NCBI GenBank assembly: GCA_009921465.1
Contig: RFXS01000008.1
Location: 1 to 34,163, forward strand
Direction: 5' to 3'
Length of the DNA stretch: 34,163 nt
Source of the DNA: Betaproteobacteria bacterium
GTDB lineage: Bacteria; Pseudomonadota; Gammaproteobacteria; Burkholderiales; Burkholderiaceae_C
The notes under the pieces were generated by a model, which ran no database searches, was not told where the DNA came from, and saw nothing but the letters and a program-made list of their open reading frames with translations. Position numbers and translations under genes: made by a program. Shown here in pieces: positions 1-11,774 of the stretch. Within the stretch, counting starts at the first letter, position 1, and each line of letters opens with the position of its first letter.

Positions 1-2419
<2,419 letters not shown>

Positions 2420-2447
2420 TTAACTCTCTGCAATGTCGGCCAAGGTA

Positions 2448-3662
2448 TCAACTGAACAAGCGGCGGGCTTGGGGTGACCCGGCAGAGAGGTCGCGCGCGT
2501 CCAAGGTGTTGTAGAGCGTGCGCAAATCGGTGTCGATGGCCCGAATGGCAGCGTCTGACAAGGCTTGTCCGTGGTCATCGGTGATGGTGCCGTCCATGGC
2601 TTTGGCCAGTTCGCGCGCCGCATGGCACAGCCTGGCAAAAGGTTCTTCGGTGCGGACCACATGGGGCACATCCAAACTGAGGTTGATTTCTCGCACGGCC
2701 GATTGGGCTGGGTCTTCGGCCATGGCCGCTTGGGGGTCAAATGACAGGACCACGATGGGCGACGCACCCACCACGGGGGCAGGCAACACCATTCGCCCTG
2801 GAATCACACCGGGTATAAAGCCCAAGCGAGCCGCATTTTGTTGTACATAGCCGGGGCTCCACGCCGCGCGCGTGGCTCTCAAAGTGAAACTGAGTTGGGC
2901 ATCGTGGGCACTGGCGAATTGATCCAACTCGCGCGCGCGGGCCACGGCTTCGAGCATGTCTGGGAATTCAACTTGCCCATTGGTGGCGTCGGCAAAAGTC
3001 TGCACCTTCATCACAAATTCGGAGTATTCAATTTCATTCAAGGCCCCCGTGCGGTTGGCCAATTGCATCCCCGCCTGAAAGGCGCTGTAGCGCTGGCCTA
3101 ACCGCAAAGGCAACCACTCGCCGGTTTGAACATTGAGGCCTTCGATGGTGAAAAATTTGCTGCCCACCCGGGCCGTGGTGGGGGCCACAGCCAAAGCAGC
3201 GTCGCCCGATGTGGGGCTGTCGAGTTCAATGGGGGCAATCACGTCGATCAAAGCGTCCAGCGCGGGAGGCTTCTCCAGGGTGGGCAGTTCGGCGGGGCCA
3301 TCGCTCCAAGGCCTTGTGTCTATTTCGATCGCTGACACCATGGGCTGTGTGCTCGCTTCTGACGGGCCCGACCTGTGCTCAAAAGGTGCTGCATCGGAGG
3401 ATGGTTGGTGGACCTGGGCGAAGCCACTGGGTTCTTCCACCGGGCTGGGCATGGATGCCGATGACTGCATCGATGGGGTATCAAAGGAAGCCTCTCGCAG
3501 CAAGCTTTCAGCCGAGGGCATCGGTTCAAGCATGGGCTCTGCGGGGGGCAAGTCCTGGGCTTGTCTCGGTTTGTTTTTGCGTGTGGTCCAGGTGCTGTGT
3601 GCCACCACAGCGACGAGCACCACACCGCCGGCAATGGCCAAACCAATTTGAAAGCTGCTCAC
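2448..3662 (-). CDS. zipA: ZipA-like cell division protein (N-terminal TM anchor, variable linker, ZipA C-terminal FtsZ-binding domain)
   Basis: 404 aa; N-terminal hydrophobic anchor MSSFQIGLAIAGGVVLVAVVAHSTW, Pro/Ser-rich linker, C-terminal region consistent with the ZipA domain; position between smc and ligA. Confidence 0.75.
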   Translation of the reverse strand: MSSFQIGLAIAGGVVLVAVVAHSTWTTRKNKPRQAQDLPPAEPMLEPMPSAESLLREASFDTPSMQSSASMPSPVEEPSGFAQVHQPSSDAAPFEHRSGPSEASTQPMVSAIEIDTRPWSDGPAELPTLEKPPALDALIDVIAPIELDSPTSGDAALAVAPTTARVGSKFFTIEGLNVQTGEWLPLRLGQRYSAFQAGMQLANRTGALNEIEYSEFVMKVQTFADATNGQVEFPDMLEAVARARELDQFASAHDAQLSFTLRATRAAWSPGYVQQNAARLGFIPGVIPGRMVLPAPVVGASPIVVLSFDPQAAMAEDPAQSAVREINLSLDVPHVVRTEEPFARLCHAARELAKAMDGTITDDHGQALSDAAIRAIDTDLRTLYNTLDARDLSAGSPQARRLFS

Positions 3663-3669
3663 GGCGTTC

Positions 3670-6600
3670 TCAAACCGATTCAGCCATGCTCACGGCCGAC
3701 TCCATGTCAACCGCCACGATGCGAGAAACGCCTTGTTCTTGCATGGTCACGCCGATCAATTGTTCGGCCATTTGCATGGCAATTTTGTTGTGCGAAATGA
3801 ACAAGAACTGGGTTTCCTTGGCCATGCTGGACACCAATTTTGCATAGCGTTCGGTATTGGCGTCGTCCAGCGGCGCGTCCACCTCGTCGAGCAAACAAAA
3901 AGGTGCCGGGTTGAGCTGGAATATGGCAAACACCAGGGCAATGGCAGTCAACGCCTTTTCGCCACCCGACAACAGGTGAATGGTTTGGTTTTTCTTGCCC
4001 GGTGGCTGGGCCATCACCTGCACGCCTGAGTCAAGGATTTCTTCGCCGGTCATCACCAAACGCGCATTGCCGCCACCAAATAACTCGGGGAACATGCGGC
4101 CAAAGTGCTCGTTCACCGTTTTGAAAGTACCCCCAAGCAGGTCACGCGTTTCAGCATCGATCTTTTTGATGGCGTCTTCCAAGGTTGCCATCGCTTCATT
4201 GAGGTCAGCCGATTGGGCGTCCAAAAAGGTTTTCCGTTCGCGTGCAGAACTCAACTCCTCCAAAGCGGCCAAATTTACTGCGCCCAAAGATTGAATTTCA
4301 CGGTTGAGTCGGTCAATCTCCGTTTGCATGCCGTGGATGCGCACTTGGTCTTGCTCCACCAACAGGGCCAATGCCTCCAAATCGGCTTGGGCATCGACCA
4401 ACATTTGTGTGTATTGGTCACAACCCAAGCGTGCCGCTTGCTCTTTGAGTTGCAACTCAGTGATGCGCTGGCGCAGTGGGTCGAGTTCGCGCTCAATTTG
4501 CAACCTGCGCTCATCACTGGCGCGCAATTTGGTCGTCAAGTCGTCATACTCACTGCGCTTGGCCCCCAATGCGGCCTCACGCTCAGACTTCAGCGACAGT
4601 GCCGATTGCAAGCCTGCCTGTGCGGCCACATCAGACAAGCGTTGAAGTTCCTCTTCGGCCTGCGCTTGTTGGTCGGCCATCGATTGGATTTGCTGTTGTG
4701 CTGTCTCAATAGAGCGCCCCAGTTCAGCTTGTCGGCTGACCAAGGTGCGGCGGTTGAATTCAGCCTCTTGGGCTTGCCGCTCCAAGGTGCGAAGTTGCTC
4801 ACGCGCATCATCCAAGCGACGTTGGGCGGTTGAGGCCTGGTCTTCGAGCTGGGCATGGCGCTCTTGGCCGTCGGCCAGTTGCATGTCCAACTCTTCAAAT
4901 CGTGTTTGGGATTGAACCAAGCGCTCGTGCAGTTCTTGGCCAGCTGCTTGAATTTCAGCCAAATCTTGGTCAATTTGTTGCGAACGGTTTTGCGCCTGCT
5001 CGGCCAGCTGGTCGAGTTGCAAGGATTCCACCTGCATGGCATGCGACTTGGCTTGTGTTTCACTGGCCGCCTGTCGGGCGCTGTTGAGTTGCAACCGGGC
5101 TTCGTTGTAGGCGGCTTCGGCCCGCACCAATGTGCTGCGGGCTTCCTCTTGAATCAGCGATTGAGCGCGAACTTGTTTTTCTAGATTTTCAATTTCTTGT
5201 GCCCGGGCCAGTAAACCAGCCTGCTCGTTATCGGGGGCATAAAAACTCACGCTGTGCTGGGTGATGGCATGCCCTTGGGCCACATAAATCACTTCCCCGG
5301 GCAACAGCTTGCCCCGATCGGCCAGCGCAGACTCCAAATCAGGCGCGGTGTACACGTTGGCCAGCCAATGGGTCAATAAGGCCTTTTGACCCGCATCATG
5401 GATACGCAATAAATCCACCAAACGGCTGCGACCCGGGTTGGCGGCGCCAGCGGATGCTGAAGAAGGGCTGTAAAAGCTCAGTTTGGTGGGGGGGGGTTCT
5501 TTGGCAAAGGCCTTGACCAAGTCCAACTGACCCACTTCCAAGGCCGATAACCGCTCGCGCAATGCTGCTTCAAGGGCATTTTCCCAGCCAGCCTCGATGT
5601 GCAAGCGGTTCCACAAAGCTTGCAAGCCATCCAGACCATGGCGACTCAACCACGGGCTGAGCTTTTGATCGGTTTTGACTTTCTCTTGCAATGCCTTGAG
5701 CGCTTGCAAACGCGCTGACAAGTCGGCTTGCTGAGCGGACTCGGTGTTGACCGTGGTTTGCGCTTCTTGTCGCTGACCATCCAACTCGGGCAAGGTGGCC
5801 TCCAAGTGAACGAGGGCGGCCTGGGCTTGCTCAGCTTGCATTTGCGCTTGCTGCAAAGCCGTGCGCGCTTGCAAGACATGCTGCGGATCCGGGGCAGACA
5901 AAGCACGTTTATCACTGTCAAGGCGCTCGCGGCGCAACTCCATTTGTCGGCGTTGCTCCTCAAGATTGCGTTGGTCAGCGGCCAGCACCTGAATTTGCTG
6001 CTGCACTTGAACCACTTGAAGTCGCTGCTCGTTGGCCGCTGTTTGCGCATGACGCAAGCCATCTTCCCATTGCGGCAACTGCGCTTGTTGCTCCTCGCAT
6101 TGGGCTTGCATAATTTCGGCTTGCTCATCACCATCTGAGCTTTGCGCTTGCAATCTGTCGAGTTCTTGCTGGGCATGGGTTGCCTGTTCGTGCCACTGGA
6201 CGGTTTGCGCCTTGACTTGCTCAATGCGTGCGATGGCGCGTTGACGACCTTCGACGACGAATCGAATCTCTGCTTCGAGCCGCCCCACCTCCGCACTGGC
6301 TTCGTACAACAACCCTTGCGACTGATTGACCTGGTCACCAGCCGCATAATGGGCTTGTCGGATGGTCTCCAGATCGGACTCGATGTGACGCAAATCGGCC
6401 ACCTTGGACTCCAATCCATTGGTGGCTTGCAAAATGGCGTCTTGCAATTGAGTCTGATCGACCAACGCCTCGGCGCGCTTCAAAAACCAAAATTGTTTTT
6501 GCTTGAGCCCCACAAGCTGTTGCAAGTCGTTGTAGCGTTGCGCCACTTCAGCCTGCCTTTCGAGCTTATCCAAATTGGCATTGAGCTCGCGCAAGATGTC

Positions 6601-7185
6601 TTCAACGCGGGTCAGGTTTTCACGCGCATCACTCAAACGATGTTCGGTTTCCCGGCGGCGCTCTTTGTATTTGGAAACACCTGCAGCCTCCTCCAAGAAC
6701 AAGCGCAGCTCTTCGGGTTTGGATTCAATGATCCGACTGATGGTGCCTTGCCCAATGATCGCGTAGGCGCGTGGGCCCAAACCAGTACCCAAAAACACAT
6801 CTTGTACGTCCCGGCGGCGCACGGGTTGGTTATTGATGTAGTAACTGCTGGTGCCGTCGCGTGTCAAAACCCGCTTGACTGCAATTTCAGGAAATTGGCT
6901 CCATTGGCCACCCGCTCGGTGGTCGCCATTGTCAAAAATCAATTCAACGCTGGAGCGACTTGATGACTTGCGCGTGGTGGTGCCGCTGAAAATAACGTCT
7001 TGCATGGACTCGCCGCGCAATTCACTCGCCCGGCTTTCGCCCAATACCCAGCGTACCGCGTCAATGATGTTGGACTTGCCGCATCCGTTGGGCCCAACCA
7101 CCCCAACCAATTGTCCGGGCAACATGAAATGGGTGGGTTCAGCAAAGGATTTAAAGCCAGATAATTTAATGGAATTGAGACGCAC
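3670..7185 (-). CDS. smc: Chromosome segregation protein SMC
   Basis: 1171 aa; Walker A GPNGCGKSNIIDAVRWVLGES, long coiled coils around a hinge, signature LLSGGEKALTAIALVFAIF and Walker B PFCLLDEVDAPLDDAN. GTG start at 7185. Confidence 0.97.
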   Translation of the reverse strand: MRLNSIKLSGFKSFAEPTHFMLPGQLVGVVGPNGCGKSNIIDAVRWVLGESRASELRGESMQDVIFSGTTTRKSSSRSSVELIFDNGDHRAGGQWSQFPEIAVKRVLTRDGTSSYYINNQPVRRRDVQDVFLGTGLGPRAYAIIGQGTISRIIESKPEELRLFLEEAAGVSKYKERRRETEHRLSDARENLTRVEDILRELNANLDKLERQAEVAQRYNDLQQLVGLKQKQFWFLKRAEALVDQTQLQDAILQATNGLESKVADLRHIESDLETIRQAHYAAGDQVNQSQGLLYEASAEVGRLEAEIRFVVEGRQRAIARIEQVKAQTVQWHEQATHAQQELDRLQAQSSDGDEQAEIMQAQCEEQQAQLPQWEDGLRHAQTAANEQRLQVVQVQQQIQVLAADQRNLEEQRRQMELRRERLDSDKRALSAPDPQHVLQARTALQQAQMQAEQAQAALVHLEATLPELDGQRQEAQTTVNTESAQQADLSARLQALKALQEKVKTDQKLSPWLSRHGLDGLQALWNRLHIEAGWENALEAALRERLSALEVGQLDLVKAFAKEPPPTKLSFYSPSSASAGAANPGRSRLVDLLRIHDAGQKALLTHWLANVYTAPDLESALADRGKLLPGEVIYVAQGHAITQHSVSFYAPDNEQAGLLARAQEIENLEKQVRAQSLIQEEARSTLVRAEAAYNEARLQLNSARQAASETQAKSHAMQVESLQLDQLAEQAQNRSQQIDQDLAEIQAAGQELHERLVQSQTRFEELDMQLADGQERHAQLEDQASTAQRRLDDAREQLRTLERQAQEAEFNRRTLVSRQAELGRSIETAQQQIQSMADQQAQAEEELQRLSDVAAQAGLQSALSLKSEREAALGAKRSEYDDLTTKLRASDERRLQIERELDPLRQRITELQLKEQAARLGCDQYTQMLVDAQADLEALALLVEQDQVRIHGMQTEIDRLNREIQSLGAVNLAALEELSSARERKTFLDAQSADLNEAMATLEDAIKKIDAETRDLLGGTFKTVNEHFGRMFPELFGGGNARLVMTGEEILDSGVQVMAQPPGKKNQTIHLLSGGEKALTAIALVFAIFQLNPAPFCLLDEVDAPLDDANTERYAKLVSSMAKETQFLFISHNKIAMQMAEQLIGVTMQEQGVSRIVAVDMESAVSMAESV

Positions 7186-7222
7186 CGAATAGCCTGTAAA
7201 AAATCAAAAAAACCCGTTGCTG

Positions 7223-7612
7223 TCAAGTCGATGGAAACAGGTTGGGGTCATGGGGGTCGCGATCATAGCGCTCACGCCACAATTGGACATCGTGCTCCAG
7301 CACCATCAACATATCAAGCAGTTTGACCAAGCGTGGCCTGAGAGATTGCAAGCTCTCTTTGCGGCCCAATGCCTCAAGTTGAATGACCTCTTGGGCCAGC
7401 ATAGGCTCACAAAAAATAGGGACAAAGCCTTTGAGGGAATGCAAGTTCATCCGGATCGCCTCTCCATCCTCACCAGGCAATAGGGTTTGAATCGCTAATC
7501 TTTCTTTGGACAAACTGGTCGCAAATGTTTCAATCAAACTGGGTAACAAAGTGGCATCAACCGCGTACTGGGCCGCTTGGCTCAAATCAAGATGTATAAA
7601 AGCAGCGTTCAT
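7223..7612 (-). CDS. Standalone HPt (histidine phosphotransfer) domain protein
   Basis: 129 aa ORF with MNLHSLKGFVPIFCEPMLAQEVIQLEALG, matching the HPt pattern H-x-L-K-G followed by ...L...LE; no kinase or receiver domain in the same ORF. Confidence 0.7.
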   Translation of the reverse strand: MNAAFIHLDLSQAAQYAVDATLLPSLIETFATSLSKERLAIQTLLPGEDGEAIRMNLHSLKGFVPIFCEPMLAQEVIQLEALGRKESLQSLRPRLVKLLDMLMVLEHDVQLWRERYDRDPHDPNLFPST

Positions 7613-7658
7613 GGCAATGAAAAGGTTGGTGCGATGAGGGTACAGGCTTGCAAAGTTG

Positions 7659-7687
7659 CTGACTGTCGGTGATCCTGAGACGATAAT
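7659..7687 (+). promoter_or_regulatory. Candidate sigma70-type promoter for the dapC operon
   Basis: CTGACT (7659-7664), 17-nt spacer, GATAAT (7682-7687); 7 nt upstream of the dapC ATG at 7695. Manual motif match only. Confidence 0.4.
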
Positions 7688-7694
7688 ACCAGCG

Positions 7695-8915
7695 ATGAAC
7701 CCCTTGCTAGAACGCTTACAGCCCTATCCTTTTGAGAGGTTGCGCCTGCTTTTTGATGGCGTCAAACCCAGTTCTGAACACAAAGCCATCAGCCTGGGCA
7801 TTGGAGAGCCGCGCCATGCCACACCGCCCATGGTCATGGAGGTCATGTCCAATGCGTTTTCAAGCCTGGCGGCCTATCCCCCCACGGCAGGCGAAGCCAG
7901 CTTGCGGCAAGCCTGCGCACAATGGCTGAGCAGCCGTTACCAAGTCACTGTCGACAGTGCCAAGCAAATTTTGCCCGTCAATGGTTCCCGTGAAGCCCTT
8001 TTTTCTTTTACCCAGGCCGTTCTCAACCCCATGGCGACTTCCAAACGCCCCTGGGTGGTCTGCCCCAATCCTTTTTATCAAATTTACGAAGGCGCCGCCC
8101 TCTTGGGTGGGGCCGATGTGTACTACGTGCCCAGTGTGGCCGAGCGCAACTTTGCCCAAGACTGGGCCAGTGTCCCCGACGATATTTGGGCCCAAACGCA
8201 ACTGCTTTTTGTGTGCTCACCCGGCAACCCAACGGGGGCCGTCATGCCCTTGTCAGAATGGGAACTATTGTTTGATCTGAGTGATCGTTATGGTTTTGTC
8301 ATCGCATCTGACGAGTGTTACAGCGAAATTTACTTCCGTGACGAGGCCCCGTTGGGTGGACTGGAGGCGGCCCAACGTTTGGGGCGAACAGATTTTAAAA
8401 ATTTGGTCAGCTTCACCAGCCTGTCCAAACGCAGCAATGTGCCAGGCATGCGCAGCGGTTTTGTAGCTGGAGATGTCAATATCATTCAAAAATATTTGCT
8501 CTACCGCACCTACCATGGCAGCGCCATGAGCGGCATGGTCCAAGCCGCCTCACGGGCCCTGTGGCAAGACGAACAGCATGTGCGCGATAACCGACAGCTG
8601 TACCGAGATAAGTTTGCCCAGGTCACGCCTGTATTGGCCCAAGTATTGGACGTGCACTTGCCCGATGCTGGGTTTTATCTGTGGGCGGGATTGCCCCCGG
8701 CTTGGCAAGGTCGAGACGATCTTTTTGCCAAGCATTTGCTGGCTCAATACAATGTCACGGTTTTGCCTGGCAGCTATTTGGCCCGAGAGTTCAATGGCAC
8801 CAACCCAGGCGCTGGCCGCATTCGCATGGCATTGGTGGCGAAAACCGATGAATGCCTGCAAGCAGCGCACCGCATTGTTCAATTTCTTCAACTCAATCCC
8901 AGCCTTCCAACATGA
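7695..8915 (+). CDS. dapC: Succinyldiaminopimelate transaminase DapC
   Basis: PLP class I/II aminotransferase ([44 protein letters not shown]) next to dapD and dapE. Start set at [16 protein letters not shown] (7695), not the TTG at 7656 used by the ORF track. Confidence 0.93.
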   Translation: MNPLLERLQPYPFERLRLLFDGVKPSSEHKAISLGIGEPRHATPPMVMEVMSNAFSSLAAYPPTAGEASLRQACAQWLSSRYQVTVDSAKQILPVNGSREALFSFTQAVLNPMATSKRPWVVCPNPFYQIYEGAALLGGADVYYVPSVAERNFAQDWASVPDDIWAQTQLLFVCSPGNPTGAVMPLSEWELLFDLSDRYGFVIASDECYSEIYFRDEAPLGGLEAAQRLGRTDFKNLVSFTSLSKRSNVPGMRSGFVAGDVNIIQKYLLYRTYHGSAMSGMVQAASRALWQDEQHVRDNRQLYRDKFAQVTPVLAQVLDVHLPDAGFYLWAGLPPAWQGRDDLFAKHLLAQYNVTVLPGSYLAREFNGTNPGAGRIRMALVAKTDECLQAAHRIVQFLQLNPSLPT

Positions 8916-9736
8916 GTCAACAGCTTCAAACCATCATCGACAGCGCTTGGGAAAACCGTGCGCAACTCAGCCCCAGCATCGCGCCCAAAGAAGTCACAGA
9001 GGCGGTGGATCATGTGATCTCTGAGCTCAACGCAGGTCGCCTGCGGGTGGCCACCCGCGAAGGCGTGGGCCAATGGACGACACACCAATGGATCAAAAAA
9101 GCGGTTCTCCTCAGTTTTCGCTTGAAAGACAATGAAGTCATCAAAGCCGGAGAGTTGGGCTTTTATGACAAGGTACAAACCAAGTTCTCGCATTTGAGCG
9201 CTGCGCAGATGAAAGAAAGCGGCGTGCGGGTGGTCCCCCCTGCTGTGGCACGCCGAGGCAGCTACATCGCCAAAGGCGCCATTTTGATGCCCAGCTACGT
9301 CAACATTGGTGCTTATGTTGACGAAGGCACGATGGTGGACACCTGGGCTACTGTGGGCTCTTGCGCTCAGGTGGGTAAAAACGTTCACCTCTCCGGCGGC
9401 GTGGGCTTGGGTGGGGTGCTGGAACCATTGCAAGCCAACCCGACCATCATTGAAGATAATTGCTTCATTGGGGCACGCTCAGAGATCGTCGAGGGCGTCA
9501 TCGTTGAAGAGAACTCTGTCATTTCCATGGGTGTCTACATTGGTCAAAGCACCAAAATTTATGACCGTGCCACCGGTGAAGTGCATTACGGCCGTGTCCC
9601 TGCTGGCTCGGTGGTGGTGTCAGGCAACTTGCCCAGCGCAGACGGGAAGTACAGCCTTTACTGTGCGGTGATTGTCAAGCGGGTGGATGCCCAAACTCGG
9701 GCGAAAACCAGTCTCAACGATTTGCTGCGCGACTGA
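8912..9736 (+). CDS. dapD: 2,3,4,5-tetrahydropyridine-2,6-dicarboxylate N-succinyltransferase DapD
   Basis: Left-handed beta-helix hexapeptide repeats, [42 protein letters not shown]. Start at [19 protein letters not shown] (8912), ATGA overlap with dapC. Confidence 0.97.
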   Translation: MSQQLQTIIDSAWENRAQLSPSIAPKEVTEAVDHVISELNAGRLRVATREGVGQWTTHQWIKKAVLLSFRLKDNEVIKAGELGFYDKVQTKFSHLSAAQMKESGVRVVPPAVARRGSYIAKGAILMPSYVNIGAYVDEGTMVDTWATVGSCAQVGKNVHLSGGVGLGGVLEPLQANPTIIEDNCFIGARSEIVEGVIVEENSVISMGVYIGQSTKIYDRATGEVHYGRVPAGSVVVSGNLPSADGKYSLYCAVIVKRVDAQTRAKTSLNDLLRD

Positions 9737-10905
9737 TGTCTCGCACTTTGCAATTGGCAGAGCAGCTCATTGCCAGGGCTTCCCTCACGCCATTGGACCT
9801 GGGGTGCCAAGATCTGATGGCCCAGCGGCTCAAGCCCCTGGGCTTTGAATGCGAAACCATCGTCAGTGGCCCTGAATCATTCAAGGTCACCAACTTATGG
9901 GCCCTGCGCAAGAGCACCCAGGCCCATTCTCGGACCCTGGTTTGGGCGGGTCACACCGATGTGGTTCCCACCGGACCGATGGAGCGCTGGAGCAGCGATC
10001 CCTTCACCCCCACGCACCGAGATGGACGACTTTATGGTCGGGGTGCGAGTGACATGAAAACCTCTTTGGCCGCGATGGTGGTGGCAACCGAGGATTTTTT
10101 AATGGTCAACCCCGACCCCCATCTGAACATTGCTTTTTTGATCACCAGCGATGAAGAGGGCCCGGCATTGGATGGCACGGTGGTGGTTTGCGAAAAGTTG
10201 CGAGCGCGGCACCAAACCTTGGATTGGTGCATTGTGGGTGAACCCACTTCGATCAACGCCACCGGTGACATGATTAAAAATGGAAGACGAGGCACCCTCA
10301 GTGGCAAGCTGGTGGTGCAAGGCATACAGGGGCACATCGCGTACCCGCAACTGGCCAGAAATCCGATTCACCAGTTGGCCCCTGCTTTGGCTGAACTGGT
10401 GGCCATGAAATGGGACGATGGAAACGCGTTCTTTCCCCCTACCAGTTGGCAGGTTAGCAATATTCATGCGGGCACAGGTGCCAGCAACGTGATACCAGCA
10501 GATGTGGTGGTGGACTTCAATTTCCGCTTCTGCACAGAGTCCAGCGTTGAATCCTTGCAAGAGCGCGTGACCCAGGTGCTAGATCGCCACGGCCTGACCT
10601 TCCAATTGCAATGGACTTTGGGCGGAATGCCATTTTTGACACAGCCTGGTGAGTTAAGCCAAGCTGTGCAAGCGTCGATCTTGGCCCACGCGGGTCTGCA
10701 AACCGAGCTCTCCACAACAGGCGGTACCAGTGACGGGCGCTTCATTGCCAAATTTTGCCCACAAGTCATCGAACTGGGCCCCCCCAATGCCACCATCCAC
10801 CAAGTCAATGAGAACGTCCGCATCCAAGACATCGAACCTTTGAAAAACATTTATCAAGGCGTTTTGGAGCGGCTCAATCAACTGGTGGCCATGAAGCATT
10901 CATGA
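9736..10905 (+). CDS. dapE: Succinyl-diaminopimelate desuccinylase DapE
   Basis: M20 metallopeptidase motifs [51 protein letters not shown] overlap with dapD. Confidence 0.97.
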   Translation: MSRTLQLAEQLIARASLTPLDLGCQDLMAQRLKPLGFECETIVSGPESFKVTNLWALRKSTQAHSRTLVWAGHTDVVPTGPMERWSSDPFTPTHRDGRLYGRGASDMKTSLAAMVVATEDFLMVNPDPHLNIAFLITSDEEGPALDGTVVVCEKLRARHQTLDWCIVGEPTSINATGDMIKNGRRGTLSGKLVVQGIQGHIAYPQLARNPIHQLAPALAELVAMKWDDGNAFFPPTSWQVSNIHAGTGASNVIPADVVVDFNFRFCTESSVESLQERVTQVLDRHGLTFQLQWTLGGMPFLTQPGELSQAVQASILAHAGLQTELSTTGGTSDGRFIAKFCPQVIELGPPNATIHQVNENVRIQDIEPLKNIYQGVLERLNQLVAMKHS

Positions 10906-11774
10906 CGCTGCCCGATTTGTTGGTGCAGTGCACCCAAATGCTGCAATCGTCAAGCGTGTCCCTGGGCCAAGGCACCCTGGAGATGGCTGACGAAGCGGCT
11001 TGGCTGGTCTTGTGGCAACTTGGCTTGCCCTTGGACACTGACACCGATTTACACACCGAGACCTTACAGCCAGAACAAGTTCGAGCGTGTCTAGATTTGG
11101 TCCGCCAGCGCATTGATCGCCGTTTGCCTGCGGCGTACCTGACCCGTGAGGCTTGGCTGCAAGGGGTGGATTTTTATGTGGACGAGCGCTGCATCGTGCC
11201 GCGCAGCTTGATTGCGGAAGTGTTGGCCCAGGGCAGCATTGACCACTTTTTGAACCAAGCGCCCCAGCGCATTTTGGATTTATGCACAGGCAATGGCAGC
11301 TTGGCTGTGCTTGCAGCCATGGCCTACCCTGATGCACACATCGACGCCAGTGACATCAGTGCCGACGCCCTGGCAGTTGCACTCATCAACGGTCAACGCC
11401 ACGGCATGTCTCAGCGAATCGATTGGCATTGTGTGGCTGGCTTAGAAGCCCCCTTGGGTCAATACGATGTGATTTTGTGCAACCCCCCCTATGTCAACGA
11501 CCAGAGCATGGGGTTACTGCCCCCAGAATTTGTCGCGGAACCACATCTGGCTTTATCAGGTGGTCCTGACGGAATGAATTTTGTCCGGCACATGTTGTCG
11601 CGCGCGACCCAGCACCTGATGGAAAACGGCATTTTGGTTCTTGAAATTGGCCATGAACGAGTCCATTTCGATGCCGCGTTTCCAACCCTTGCCCCGATAG
11701 GACTGAGCACCAGTGCAGGCGACGATCAGGTGCTTTTGATCAACAAAGAAGAGCTGCGCACACTTTCATGCTGA
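10902..11774 (+). CDS. prmB: 50S ribosomal protein uL3 N5-glutamine methyltransferase PrmB
   Basis: SAM motif [30 protein letters not shown], catalytic NPPYVND, and ...[20 protein letters not shown] resembling PrmB rather than PrmC. Confidence 0.9.
   Translation: MTLPDLLVQCTQMLQSSSVSLGQGTLEMADEAAWLVLWQLGLPLDTDTDLHTETLQPEQVRACLDLVRQRIDRRLPAAYLTREAWLQGVDFYVDERCIVPRSLIAEVLAQGSIDHFLNQAPQRILDLCTGNGSLAVLAAMAYPDAHIDASDISADALAVALINGQRHGMSQRIDWHCVAGLEAPLGQYDVILCNPPYVNDQSMGLLPPEFVAEPHLALSGGPDGMNFVRHMLSRATQHLMENGILVLEIGHERVHFDAAFPTLAPIGLSTSAGDDQVLLINKEELRTLSC

Noticed and set aside
4105-6963. Plus-strand ORFs (242, 136 and 273 aa) opposite smc
   Set aside because: Antisense shadows of the smc coiled-coil regions; Leu/Gln-rich translations mirror the coiled-coil codons and show no recognisable domain.
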